Shown here: positions 32,013 through 43,150 of the stretch, one piece after another
Position numbering within the stretch: the first letter of the stretch is position 1
Layout: each line of letters begins with the position of its first letter
Origin: Acanthosepion lycidas
Lineage: Eukaryota > Mollusca > Cephalopoda > Sepiida > Sepiidae
Direction of reading: 5' to 3'
NCBI GenBank assembly: GCA_963932145.1
Contig: OZ010578.1
Span: 39,734,101 to 39,798,100 of the forward strand
DNA length: 64,000 bases
Made by a program: the position numbers and the translations under genes
The notes under the pieces: generated by a model
Told to the model about the DNA's origin: nothing
The model's database searches: none
Seen by the model: the letters and a program-made list of their open reading frames with translations, nothing else

Positions 32013-33120
32013 GTAATAGCAGAATTGCCCAAATGGTGTAACAGCAAAATTGTTCAATTGTTAGATTACGTTTTAAAACGTTATAGAAATGATTAAATAT
32101 ATCTGACTGGATTTCTTCAAGCTTTTATAGCACTATTGGATTCTACTTTGAGCAATAAGAATTTAGTTACCTCCAAGATGGAATGGTGATCTTTCTTGCT
32201 GTTGAGACGTCCTCATCCAGTTTTCCTCTCTACTGTTCCCTCTTTTTAAAACTTATTCACTATTCTCTTGGAGGTTCTTGAATGAACTTTGAAGATGGAT
32301 GCCAGAATATGACTGTTTGTACCATTACTGGAGACCTGAATCATATTTTTCCTCTCACCATTGCTCAGTTGGGAAGACATAGTTTGCTCGACACAAAACA
32401 ATTTTAACCTGTCCCTTTTCTAGCTGAATAAACTCAAAGGTTTTTTTCACCGATTCTTACGACAAATGATGTCAAGATGGCTAAATATGTTATCTGAAAA
32501 CGTGAAAAAAATCAATTAGTTTTGTGTCTGTTTAGATATTAAAGATTTTGTGGGATGGACAATTATCCAAATAGACGATTTGGACAATTTTGCTGTTACA
32601 CGCGGTATATATGTATATGTATGTATATTTAAGTAGCATATTTTCGTTCAAGCCTCTTCGGTTAAATAATTTAGATATATTATGTCTATTTCATTTAGTG
32701 TTAATCCTTTCAAGTCCACGAATTAATTTCTTGGTGGCTGTAGAAAATTGATTAAGAAAAATTCCAAGATATTCTTTCAAATAATTTTCAGTTTTCCCAA
32801 GTACTTTCAATCTAATCTGTAATCATCTTCAGGGGTTGCATATCTATGGATGTGTTATTTGTTAACACCGTAAATTCAAAGTATTTTACCTCTATGCAAG
32901 GGAGGTAACTTATATGATGTTTTTAAAAAGATTTTTTTAAATTTAAAGATTTTTAATTGTATTAATTTAATTTAGTATTCTTATATAACACTTTGCTCTA
33001 CAAAGATTTCAGAACATTGTTAATATACCGATAGTTGCCTTTTATTACTTTTGGTCGCAATTCAGTTATATAAAGGGCTTCGAGAATTTTAAGCTTTTGA
33101 TTGATGGAGCACTGATATCG
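32013..33120. other. AT-rich DNA, no feature recognised
   Basis: About 1.1 kb without coding or repeat relation. A short local duplication (attgcccaaatgg / attgttcaattg) lies near 32022-32060. Confidence 0.4.
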
Positions 33121-33358
33121 TCCTAAATTGTGGACCGGATGGAGGAATCGGAAGAGCTGAGTTCGAATCTCAGTCGGATTCATTACATTCACTAACAGGA
33201 CAGATAGGGTTCTATAGCCTTGGATGGCAACTGGTCTACCGCAGAAAGAAATGAGAACCTACTGCGGAAAAAAATCTGCCTGGTCAGTCATGTATCGAAA
33301 GATACATGATCGCCTAAGCGTGTATCACGCATGGCATGTAACTGACTCACTAGTGTAG
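33121..33358 (+). mobile_element. tRNA-derived SINE copy (ctaccgcagaaag type)
   Basis: Starts near gtggaccggatggaggaatc. The B-box region gctgagttcgaatctcag is followed by ggatggcaactggtctaccg, cagaaagaaatgagaaccta, ctgcgg, and the hairpin gtatcgaaagatac, then cctaagcgtgtatcacgcat. Compared with 35870 it lacks the tacccttgggaaaggtatg segment. Confidence 0.85.
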
Positions 33359-33427
33359 CCGGTATTTTATCCTATCCCTGTTGCAGACGCTTGCTCGGGC
33401 ACATCCCTGTTTCTTCCGGTGATAAAC

Positions 33428-33559
<132 letters not shown>

Positions 33560-33845
33560 TTTTTAACTGCATTTCAGTTCTGTATATTTTTATTCTAGCT
33601 TCTCATTCATTGTTTTTTATTCCATTAAAATTTGTTATTTCCCCAATAATGACGTTGACTAGAAGCGCCACCACGGCCACCACCCACACCAAAAGAACAC
33701 TGCCCTTCCTCTTTTTTACTTACTACTCATGTTTCTCGACGGGCGGCTAAAAGCTTTAACCTTTCCGAACCAAATGACATACCCACCGGGTAAATATCTC
33801 ATTGACATCTCGCCCGACCTTTCGGGTCAACAGTTTTGCTTATCT

Positions 33846-33856
33846 TAACATTCATT

Positions 33857-33896
<40 letters not shown>

Positions 33897-34429
33897 TCCC
33901 AAAATGAATCCTACCAGTTGCTCTTATATTCTTTTTTCTGATTTCTCATTATTTTTTATTCAAACTTTTTTTCATTTTTTTTCATTTCTTCATCGTTTTC
34001 AAATCTTTTCTCCTTCATTTTTCTTTCATTTTTGCCTTTTTTCCTTGATTTACCATACCATTTCCCTGTAAATGTTTCATTCACTTTTTTTTTCCTTCAT
34101 CCTTTTAGATCCCTTTATCTTTCATCTTTTTTCTTTCTTTCTATTTTTCTTTCCTTATATTTCACATTATTTTTTTCATTAACTATTTTCTTAATTTCTT
34201 TACGTTTCTTTTTATTCTTTATCCACGTGTTCTTCATATTTCAGCTTTTTTTTCTTCAATCTCTCATTAATTTTTTCCTTTTTTTTCCAGTTATCCTTCG
34301 TCTTACCTTTCTTTCTTTCTTTCTTTTTTTCTTTCTTTCTTTTAAATAAATCCTACCTGCTGCTCTTATCTTCATTCTTTCTTTCTTTCTTTCTTTTAAG
34401 TAAATCCTACCTGCTGCTCTTATTTTACT

Positions 34430-34477
<48 letters not shown>

Positions 34478-34511
34478 TTAAATAAATCCTACCAGCTGCT
34501 CTTATCTTCCT

Positions 34512-34554
<43 letters not shown>

Positions 34555-34759
34555 CTTAAATAAATCCTACCAGCTGCTCTTATCTTCTTTCTTTCTTTCT
34601 TTCTTTCTTTCTTTATTTATTTTAAATAAACCCTACCAGCTGCTCTTATCTTCCTTCTTTCTTTCTTTCTCAAAATGAATCCTTCCAGCTGCTCTTATCT
34701 TCGTTCTTTCTTTCTTTCTTTCTTTCTTTCTCAAAATGAATCCTACCAGCTTCTCTTAC

Positions 34760-34808
<49 letters not shown>

Positions 34809-34812
34809 ATAA
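33846..34812. repeat. (CTTT)n compound satellite
   Basis: Eight loci of aaataaatcctaccagctgc plus tcttatctt (variants near 33902, 34345, 34397, 34480, 34558, 34624, 34674, 34734) alternate with CTTT runs. The 33910-34310 part is T-rich degenerate DNA. The complementary GAAA compound satellite at 7.2-7.9 kb has a different spacer. Confidence 0.93.
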
Positions 34813-34935
34813 GATAATACTTTTTCATTTTTTCTTTCTTACTTCGAATTTTCCAAGCCAATTACTTTTTTTTCTTATCCTTTGCTCTGTAATCCTGTAA
34901 TCTTTATTTCTTCCTTTCATTCTCCCAGTGTATTT

Positions 34936-34937
34936 CT

Positions 34938-34969
<32 letters not shown>

Positions 34970-34974
34970 TTCTT

Positions 34975-35004
<30 letters not shown>
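34936..35004. repeat. (CTT)n microsatellite
   Basis: About 22 CTT steps with early variants. Confidence 0.95.
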
Positions 35005-35006
<2 letters not shown>

Positions 35007-35869
35007 CACCTATGGCTTTCTGGCAAGCTCTTAAATGAAAACGATATTTTTGCATGTTGGTGTCTGACAACATTAAACCCCATTAAGATTATTTTTATTA
35101 TTATTATTATTAGTACAGTGGACATTCAAAAGTAATAACTAAATAAAAAAAATAAATAAATAGAATATATCTTTTAAAAAGCGAAAATAATTTATAAAAC
35201 GATTATTGCAGATACAATCTTTTTTTCCCCTTTTATATCAACATTTTTCTTTGTTTTATTCATTCTTTTTTCGGATCATTTTATTATTGCCGTTGTTATT
35301 AACATCATCATCTTTTTAAAGGTTTTATTTTTATTTCATTTTCCTTTTCTCTTGTGAGCTTTTCGTTCATTCAGAGTGTTAAATTTCGCCCTAAATCACT
35401 TTATTTCTTAGCCTTAAGCTGATTCGACTGAACGAACGGACCAGTAAGTGGATGGATTGTTCGACAGACGAATTGGCTGCAAAGTCAATAAACCGATTTT
35501 TTTCATTTTTTTTTTTTTTTACTGAGAAAATTTCAAATAAATGTGTTGAAAGTGGAATTGAAGATTTTAAAAGATAAGCAAAAATATTTTTTATTTTATT
35601 TTTATGATGATTTCTATTTTTTATTTTATTTTATTTTATTTATCTTTTTATGATCAACTTCGTTATATCCGATTATCCGTTAAAAGCCTCCACTTTTTCG
35701 GATAAAGTGACAGAAAGAAAGAAACAAACAAACAAAGAAAGCATGAGAAATAAAAGAGTTAGGTTCAATATCTCTTTTATTCTGATTTCCTCAATATCGT
35801 GCCTCGCATCTTTCTCCTTTCTCGACAAATTCCGCTTTCGCCAACTTCCTTCTCTTTTTGACTCAGTAA
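35005..35869. other. T-rich low-complexity DNA
   Basis: ATT and TTTTA runs (35090-35112, 35620-35650). No coding signal. Confidence 0.45.
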
Positions 35870-36150
35870 TAGATAGCGGCTCGCATTGAGGAATCGGAGA
35901 GCCGAGTTCGAATTCCAGTCGAATCCATAACATTCACTTAGGTGTTAATACCCTTAGGAAAGGTATGAATCCTCTTCTTCTCCCCACAGATATGAGTAAA
36001 TAGCAGGGCAGACAGGGTTCTATAACCTTGATTAGCAATTGGTCTACCGCAGAAAGAAATGGCAACCTACTGCGGAGAAAATAAAATCTGCCTTGTCAGT
36101 CATATATCGAAAGATACATGATCGCATAAGTAGCTGAACTATAACAAAAC
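35870..36150 (+). mobile_element. tRNA-derived SINE copy (ctaccgcagaaag type), longest
   Basis: gattgaggaatcggagagcc, gagttcgaattccagtcgaa (B box), cacttaggtgttaataccct, aggaaaggtatgaatcctct, ggtctaccgcagaaagaaat, ctactgcgg and the hairpin atatcgaaagatacat. It shares all modules with 33121 and 50185, and the tail module with the 5S-SINEs. Confidence 0.87.
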
Positions 36151-36369
36151 TCGACCATTTGTTCGCCAATATTCGATCTCTCCATTTACTCTTGTCCCCA
36201 CCTCTCTCTCTCTCTCTACTCAGTATTTCTTTCCTTTGCTTTTTCTCCCTCTTTGTCTCTCTGCCTTCTTCATCAACCCTGTCTTTATCTACGCGACTCT
36301 CTTTCGTAAAACTCAGGATATCTATTGACTCTGTTCAATATCCGTTTTCATCTTTATTTTCTCTATTGG

Positions 36370-36720
36370 TACATCGAAACACACACCGCTTCTTGTCCGC
36401 TCACCGAAATTAAGCAACGTCAAGTCTAATCAGTACGGAAATTGGTGACCGCTCGGGAAAACCAGGTGCCTTAAGCTTGGATAAGGTATTAATCCACAAT
36501 TTTCTCCCCAGGTATGGAATAAGCAGTAGGACTTTTACCGAAAAAAAACAGGTGCCTCTAAGCTTGGATATGCTGAGGTTCGAATGGATAACAGCTTGAA
36601 ATAAGAAACCGGAGAGCCGAGTTCGAATTCCAATCGCGTTCGCGACATTCACTTAAGAGCATATATATTAAAAAACGTTTTAATCTACATCTTTCTCTCA
36701 GCTATGGAGTAAATAGTAGA
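36370..36720 (+). mobile_element. 5S-rRNA-derived SINE, rearranged
   Basis: The head at 36370-36481 has ctcaccgaaattaagcaacg, attggtgaccgctcgggaaa and ccaggtgccttaagcttgg. A second partial block (aggtgcctctaagcttggat at 36550) repeats the end of the head. The tail has gccgagttcgaattccaatc and cagctatggagtaaatagta, so the head end and tail are duplicated within the locus. Confidence 0.75.
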
Positions 36721-37541
36721 ATTTCTACGAAAAAAAAACAAAAACAAAAAAAACTTTAAAAAACTTTCGATAGATTGATAAACCGTAAAAAAATCAATCA
36801 ATCAATCAATCACTATTGATAAATTTATTCTCCTTCGTTATCTCTTTGTTTATCTTTCCCACTGGATTTCTGTCTCTCCTCGCATCTCCCTAGATGTTTC
36901 TGCTTCATATTTACCCCTCTCTAAGTTTATCATTCTTTATCTTCATCATACTGATATCTGTGCACCCTTTCTTTTTAAGTTTTGCTGTCAGTCTCTTTCT
37001 CTCTCCCTCTCCCTCCCTCTCTCTCTCTTCTCAGTTAGGCTCTTTAAATTTCTTGTTTTCCATTAATTACCCCTCCTTTTTTATCTTATATTTCTCCACT
37101 TCCTTTGCGCCATGTTAATCATTCTTCCTCTAATCTACTAATTTTTATTTCACCCTCTCTCATTTTACTATACATTTCTCCCCTCTCTTTTTCTCTTTGT
37201 CTTTATTCTTTTCTCTTTCGATTTTTGTCTCTCTTTTCTACGCCCTCTTTTTCTCTTTCTGCTTCGTTCTTCGTACTATTTTTATATATATTGTTTTTTT
37301 TTTAATCTTTATAGCCTACGTATGTCTCTTTATTACTTCGCGTTCTCCCACCCTCTGTCTTTACTTTTAACCCTCATTCTCTCCTTACCGCCCTCACCCG
37401 TCCGTATTTACATTTGAGTCTGAAATGTGTGTGTGTTTTTTTTTTATTTTATATCTTCTTGTTTTCATATTTTATTTTATCGATCTTAACTCCTCACCTT
37501 GTGACCCCTAATATCTGATTCTGTCTTTTGTTGGTCATTTT
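36721..37541. repeat. pyrimidine-rich low-complexity DNA
   Basis: Strand-asymmetric T/C-rich tract (CTCTCT, TTTCTC words), with an (ATCA)n run at 36791-36812. Open frames are Ser/Phe/Leu-rich and have no domain. Confidence 0.7.
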
Positions 37542-38195
37542 TTTTTATCGGTAAGGCAAGGCAGTGATGCCACTAAAACACGATGGTTTACAGGGTGTGG
37601 AAGAATTAGGAACAGAAATATTAATAATGAGCAGAAAGAGGAGAGTAATTACGAGGACAGTAGATGGCGATTGACATTGCATTTAGCCGGGAGGGTGTTC
37701 CACAAGCGAGAAGTGCGAGAGAAGAAAGTGTTAGCATAAAACTTACGGCTACATCTAGCCAGCTTAACTGTAAATTTATGAGGTTTCGACGCCAGTCTAG
37801 TGCCGCGCTTAAATTTAAAAAAAGACTCAAAGTACCATAACGAAAATCTCATGGGAACAGTTACTAAAAAAAGTATTTTTAGAAAAGAGACTGAAGCCAA
37901 GCAGCCAGATCAGGATAAATAACATTGCTGATTCTTCTTTGGATCTTATCAGAGACCTCAAGGTAAATAGCAGAGGAAGTGGACCATATGTGACAGCAAT
38001 ATTCTAAACTTGGACGAATAATAGACTTATAGATATATAAGATCTATATATTATATATATATTATATATTTTATATATTATATTATATATATTATATATT
38101 ATATATATTATATGATATATAAGCTCTATTAATAATAGACTTATAGATATATAAGATCGACACAGTGAACCAAATTTCTTAGCAGCTCCTCTCTC
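37542..38195 (-). pseudogene. LINE (jockey/CR1-like) ORF2 3' portion with AT-repeat insertion
   Basis: On minus, blocks FKRGTRLASKPHKFTVKLA (37830-37775), FYANTFFSRTSRLWNTLPAK (37750-37690) and the degenerate DKIQRRISNVI-type region (37950-37905) are in family order. The UTR ends at about 37542 (ccttgccttacc). At 38041-38115 a TATATTA-type expansion is flanked by a direct duplication of aatagacttatagatatata (38018 and 38129), so the insert duplicated local sequence. Confidence 0.83.
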
Positions 38196-38217
38196 TCTCT
38201 CTCAATCCCTTCAGCGG

Positions 38218-38345
38218 ACTTGTGGCCATTACACGTTGAAACCCCAGTTTCCTCAACGATCACTGCAGTTAAGCAAGGTCGAACTTGGTCAGTATCTAGA
38301 TAAGTGACTGTATTGCTATACCAGGTAGCATAATTTTAGATGTGC
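38218..38345 (+). mobile_element. 5S-rRNA-derived SINE head, near full length
   Basis: ttgtggccattacacgttga matches the 5' part of 5S. It is followed by acgatcactgcagttaagca, ggtcagtatctagataagtg and tataccaggtagcataa. Heavily diverged in the 3' half. No clear tail of the 18.8-kb type follows. Confidence 0.75.
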
Positions 38346-38884
38346 GGTTAGTGTAATGAATAACGTAAATGGAAATCCTTTATTTTGATAGACTGACTTT
38401 TGTTTTTGTTGTAACCTAGAAAAGGTTACTGAATGAAGAATAGCCGAAACGGAGGTTGGATGTAAAATATTAATAATAATAACACGAGTGAAATAGTAAT
38501 AATAGTAACACAAGTGGAAGTAGAAAAATCAGGCGTGGCTGACCACATATGGAGAGAAAAGGGAGATCACCGGCCTCTTTGGGATCAGGTTGAAATCAGA
38601 GACAAAGAACATCATTGGAAAATTCGTAAACAAGAAATCAGCACATGCTAGGCCACAAAAACTCCTGAGCCGACCAAGCATAGAAATGAATACAATATGA
38701 CAACCAGCAATAAGGAGTGCCAGAGAAAAGCGATAATAACAACGGAAATTGCAATATGAGCTCTGGTAAAAATCATGCAATGATAACAGCAAAAATTGCA
38801 ATATGAGCACTGGTAAAAAATGGTTCTGAAGACATTTAGGTTAATAATACCCAGAAATTCACACACAAATGTCTTCAAGGGCAC
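38346..38884. other. no feature recognised
   Basis: Contains a direct duplication around 38730-38820 (ggaaattgcaatatgagctc / aaaaattgcaatatgagcac, with ctggtaaaaat). No protein family recognised. Confidence 0.4.
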
Positions 38885-39155
38885 ATGTCATAGCGTTAGT
38901 TAGATCCAGTGATAGGACCCAAAGAGTGGGAGTTCAATACCTGTTTAAGTCTGTGGAGATCATGGAGAGGGGTATTAACAGGAGATAACTGATAATTGAC
39001 ATCCATGGCACGTGTAACTAGAACAGTCTACCGCAGGGAGTGAAATAAAGGGTTCAGTTCGACATTCCAAACAATTGGAGAAGGCCGGAGCGTACAACGG
39101 CTGAAACCTTATGATAAATATGGCGACAACGATGAGGACAATAGTCCAAATAATG
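38885..39155 (+). mobile_element. tRNA-like SINE with shared 3' module
   Basis: gagtgggagttcaatacctg is B-box-like. Next come ctagaacagtctaccgcagg (shared with the ctaccgcag SINEs) and the gaaggccggagcgtacaacg, ctgaaaccttatgataaata module (shared with 10690-10770 and 9210-9260). This copy links the two module types in one element. Confidence 0.6.
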
Positions 39156-39239
39156 TAAATAGAGTACATAATACCTCATCTCAGAAATATAGACAAATAT
39201 CGAAATAGTATCTTTATAACAATACTCGTCAGCGCCGTA

Positions 39240-39515
39240 AAGTAGGTAAACTTTGATAGTGGTGAACTACTTAGACCTGCCTCCTCACAAGGCCAATGAG
39301 GGGAAATCCGAGCCCTTGGGTTCGGGCAAAATTGCTCGTATACGCGGGATCGCGTATCTGTCTTCTGTCCCCCTGAAGGCAGAGATTTCGACACGGCTAG
39401 AGCTTCCCACGTTGACAGCTCACGTTGCCAGGATAACCCGCTTACAGCAGTGTCCAACGTATTTATGAGGATTGGGGGACTTACCCATTAGTGTTCATAG
39501 GCACCGTATATAACA
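39240..39515 (-). mobile_element. diverged member of the 234-bp-core repeat family
   Basis: gaaatccgagcccttgggtt followed by cgggcaaaattgctcgtata corresponds in order to gtatccgagcccgtaggctc / ggccaaaaattccccgtaga. It ends with gggggacttacccattagtg and ttcataggcacc as the left module does. Overall similarity is modest. Confidence 0.45.
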
Positions 39516-39589
39516 GTATTTATAGCTTATCTACATTTTGCATGTTATTTAAAGCCCGTAATATTCTTTTTTGAGATTTACTGATACAA

Positions 39590-39890
39590 TTCCTACTTAT
39601 TAGCCCATCGCTGCGAAAGCAAAAAAGAGATTGATTCACAGCCTTGGTTCTAAACTTCACGGCTAGGACCCATCATTTCACGCACACTCTATCAAACAGT
39701 CCCTTCGTTTTCCACTGGCGAGAAGTAAGTTAAGTTCCATTCGAACATTTCTTCCCGGGAACCACTGCTCTTTGGAACCGACCTCCAACCAAGACGATTT
39801 TTCCTCAATAAACTACAATCTTAACATCTCTAAGTCTCGGGTTAACTTGTTATCTTGCTATTCTATCCGCATAAATTGTCTCTCTGAAAA
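39590..39890 (+). pseudogene. LINE C-terminal fragment, third family
   Basis: A frame with RTFLPGTTALWNRPPTKTIF (an LWN-LP-type block near a LINE C-terminus) and LNISKSRVNLLS. Similar in layout to 23390-23690. Broken by stops, ends before the AAT microsatellite. Confidence 0.5.
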
Positions 39891-39891
39891 G

Positions 39892-39950
<59 letters not shown>
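39891..39950. repeat. (AAT)n microsatellite
   Basis: About 19 steps. Its translation is poly-Ile or poly-Asn. Confidence 0.95.
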
Positions 39951-39974
39951 TTTGAATATACACTCTTTTAGCGC

Positions 39975-40098
39975 TAGAGGGCGTCGTCAGTGATGTTCTA
40001 GAAAAGGATCATTGGGCAGTTTCGGGTCTTTCAAACATCATACTGACCTCACCAAATCGACCCCCTTCAGAGCTGATCAGGCTCTGAAGCGCCCTCTA
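39975..40098. mobile_element. short element with tagagggcg inverted termini
   Basis: tagagggcg at 39975-39983 and cgccctcta at 40090-40098 are perfect 9-bp inverted repeats bounding 124 bp of GC-richer DNA in an AT-rich, AAT-repeat context. An A-run follows the right end. Could be a tiny MITE or the end of a retroelement related to 530-640. Confidence 0.4.
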
Positions 40099-40834
40099 AA
40101 AAAAAAAATGCTAATAATAATAATAGCTAGCAATTCCCGTGAACATTTTACGGTTATCCTTTTATATTATTTGATGTATCATATTTAATGACTAAATAAG
40201 CTCTTTGTGATTTCCCTGATTATAAAATATACGTGAAATTCAAATCGTTAAATATTAAATATTCGATCTTAACTTTAACAAAATAGTGAGATAACAATCA
40301 TAAATATGAATGCTGATCGTTATTCAAAGAAGTAAGGGGGTACAAATGAAAAGATTTGACAATGACAAGCTTTCTCCATTTCACCGAAGCAGGCTTTAAA
40401 CACACGAGAGTGTTATTTCCTTTTCTGTTTCTTTATTTCATCCTTCCTTTTTCTCTCTGAAACCAAGCAGCCTCTCTAATATGTCTTTTCCATCTTTCCT
40501 CGCGATGAAAAAGGAATTGTCCATTATTTATGAGGTATTGACAGAGCGTAACGTACTTTCGAACTAACTAACCAAGTAAGGAACCAAAGAACAAGCAAAT
40601 TACAATAAAATAATCTGAGCTGTGTGGATTGTGCGATTTCATGATATTTATGCTTTGATTTTATAAAAGCCTGTCACTATATGATGCACATTTGGCTGTG
40701 AGGCATGTGCCTAGTATACATATATCAGTCTGGATGTTATCATGGGTATATTGGGGTTCATATATATATCTACACGCCGTCACTTTTTTGGCGTGATCTC
40801 CTCTTAATAATAATAATAATTGATTGTCTGTATT
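40099..40834. other. no feature recognised
   Basis: AT-rich. Contains AAT steps at 40806-40820 just before the LINE fragment. Confidence 0.4.
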
Positions 40835-41304
40835 AGGCAAAACTACATCAATTGGCCTTCAAAGATGCCTGGAAACTGCAGAAAATAATGATCTGTGCCA
40901 AAGAAGATAAAAGAAATAAGAAACTGTATTCACTAAAAAAGGGAGCCAACAAATTCAAAATGGAATTTCAAGTGGGCGAAGCAATGCCAGTGAATCATAC
41001 TACTGCAGCGGCGGAAAGCTTAAAAAAGAAAGCAAATACAATGGACCAGATACAGAAACGATGGCAAGATAAACCTCTTCATGGTCAATATTTTACCCGT
41101 ACCAAACAAGATGATGTATACAAACCCTGTACCCATAAGTGGTTACGTAGTGCAGGATTAAAAGTTCAAACCGAAGGTTTTATTCTTGCTGCACAGGACC
41201 AATGCTTTCTAACTAGATATTACCAAGTACACATAGTGAAAAACTATGTTAGCCCAAAATGCATATTCTTTGAGAAATATCGAGAAACTATTGACCATCT
41301 TGTT
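40835..41304 (+). pseudogene. R2-like LINE polyprotein C-terminal region, first part
   Basis: The open frame from about 40837 has KLHQLAFKDAWKLQKI, then KRWQDKPLHGQYFTRTKQDD, KWLRSAGLKVQTEGFILAAQ, TRYYQVHIVKN and CIFFEKYRETIDHLV. This series (HGQY, WL-x-GLK-x-ETEGF, AAQDQ, ETIDHL) belongs to the C-terminal region of LINE polyproteins often annotated as R2-type Pol. The C-x2-C part of the ETIDHL zinc-knuckle-like site is mutated (CIFF). The frame is cut at 41304 by a palindromic MITE. Confidence 0.87.
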
Positions 41305-41405
41305 TTAGGTTGGTGCAAAAATAATGACGTAATAATGTCGTTTTATGACGTTAAAAATAAGTCAAAAAACGACATTATTACGTCATTATTTTTGCACCAA
41401 CCTAA
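41305..41405. mobile_element. palindromic mariner MITE, 101 bp, inside the R2-like frame
   Basis: Starts ttaggttggtgcaaaaataa and ends ttatttttgcaccaacctaa. The interior inverted repeat is tgacgtaataatgtcgtttt and its complement. The right target copy is TA (41406-41407), the left is TT (41303-41304), probably a mutated TA. The centre differs from the 77-79-bp copies at 11 kb and 29 kb. Confidence 0.95.
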
Positions 41406-41407
41406 TA

Positions 41408-42045
41408 TCAGGTTTAACGGTATTGGCACCCACTGAATATAAAAACCAGCATGGCAGGTTGGGCCATTATCTGCAATGGAAAATCTGCAACTATTACGGA
41501 AAGGAAACTGCAAGAAATAGGTATGAATATTACGCATAGCAGATTACAGATCTATAGGACATATGCGCTATGTTATGGGACCTTACAATACACACAGACA
41601 GCAAAATCAAAGCTAATCGCCCAGACATCGGGTTCAGTGACCAGAAAAGCAAAATGTCCTTTCTTATTGACATAGCAATCACTACAGATTGTCATGCATT
41701 TTTTAAGATCTTCAAAAAATATCAAAATATATGGACCTTGAAATCGAAATGTCAAAAATGTGTCATATGAGTATATCAAGAATTTCAGCTGTAACTGAAG
41801 CCCGCGAACTGATTGAAAAATGTTCAGATTGACTCATTGAAGAAATTCCTGGTGATCCTTAAAGAAATATAAAGGATGTTACTCAAAAGTTTTTTTGTTT
41901 TTTTCTCAAAATATGCTTAGTGGAAAATGTCATAATGCCATTTCTGACCGTAATTCTCTGGCCGAGGTCCGGAAAGAAATGGGCGTACCCCAGAAAATCA
42001 AGTGAAATAAGAAAAAAAAATAAATAAAAATAATAATAATGTAGA
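41408..42045 (+). pseudogene. R2-like LINE polyprotein C-terminal region, second part, and 3' UTR
   Basis: Directly after the MITE the frame gives SGLTVLAPTEYKNQHGRLGH, YLQWKICNYYGKETARNRYE. After a frame change it gives LWDLTIHTDSKIKANRPDIG and DQKSKMSFLIDIAITTD. These are the next blocks in order of the same family (ADRPDIV-, LIDIAVP-type). Several frameshifts follow. The UTR ends in AAT steps near 42040. Removing the MITE with one TA joins HLV to SGL in frame. Confidence 0.85.
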
Positions 42046-42750
42046 TTATTTGTAATATGGTTGGATAAATTGAGTGACATTAAGAAGATCTACAAAACAT
42101 AAAAAGAAAAACGAAGAAAATAATGACGATGCACCTTCGGAAATAAGCGGACAGAATTGGGAGAAAAAGAGAAGAAATGCTGTAAAAAGGACCTTCTTTG
42201 AGCCGACGAAATGGTACAGATTGAAACAGGTAGTTTGTGTTACTACATTGGAAATAATACCGAGTAACTATTAGGCGAATTAAAAAACGGAAAGAGGAAT
42301 TTGCTGTGAAAATGAAATAAAAATTCTAAAAACCCACACAATGACAACTTTAGAGTACAATAAACAAGACATCGTTCTGATGGACAAACAGAAAAATAAT
42401 TTCTAGTCAAAGATCGACAATGATTCAAAATGTGATATTATGAATGTTTGGAATGGACTAGAAAATAAAATAATTACAATAACAGCGATTACTGGAGCAC
42501 TGGGGTAGTGTACGAAAAAGATGGGGGAAAATTCATGCAGGTATTGGATTTTGATTTGGAAATAGACCCATTACAAAAAGAGTGCACTTTCGGAACAGCG
42601 AAGAAACCTAATATGGGACAGCTAAAGTTGATGAATATAGCTTGATATTCAGTATGCAAAACTAAATAATAACATCCAATAAGTTGTGAAAAAACACAAC
42701 AACAACATCAACAATAATAATAATAATAATAATAACAACAACAACAATAA
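42046..42750 (+). pseudogene. decayed second piece of R2-like LINE 3' region
   Basis: VWNGLENKIITITAITGALG at about 42441-42505 resembles the W-x-K-x-x-x-IPVVIGALG block that should follow in this family. A weak DIVLMDKQ-like stretch lies near 42370. It ends in an AAC/AAT-repeat tail (42690-42750), the usual 3' end. Probably a separate, more decayed copy, because the first copy already has its own tail. Confidence 0.5.
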
Positions 42751-42969
42751 GAAAATAATAAATAGAAAAAGAAGAATACAGATTTTGAAACAGTATTTGT
42801 ATATTTTAAGTGTATATTATCGATTAGAAATTTTTTGGAAGATGCAGACGACATAAACTGAAGAAAGGAAGTCGTTTAATTGCGGATGAACAGAAAGAAA
42901 ATATTTGTGGAGGTTTCTCTGCCTTTGAAATCCGATACATTTTCAGGCATGTGCTGTTCGGGTAAATTT

Positions 42970-42982
42970 AAGTTAAAACAAT

Positions 42983-43044
<62 letters not shown>

Positions 43045-43150
43045 TACATACGGAGACAGAGACAAACAGAAAGTCAGAGAGAGGAGGAATGTGTATGTAT
43101 GTGTGTGCAAGAGAGAGAAAGAGAGAGAGAGTGGGAGAGAGAGAGGAGAA
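42970..43150. repeat. GA/(GACA)n/GA low-complexity tract
   Basis: GA steps, about ten GACA steps (43001-43045), then mixed GA-rich sequence. Confidence 0.9.

Noticed and set aside
34825-35073. Poly-lysine frame
   Set aside because: Translation of the (CTT)n tract on the minus strand.
35650-35933. Overlapping frames on both strands of about 80 residues
   Set aside because: They run into the tRNA-type SINE at 35870 and show no conserved motif; chance frames in AT-rich DNA.
39253-39468. A short plus-strand frame with RLELPTLTAHVARITRLQQC as a gene
   Set aside because: It lies in a diverged dispersed repeat (left-module and core order matches 27.8 kb on minus), so coding is unlikely.
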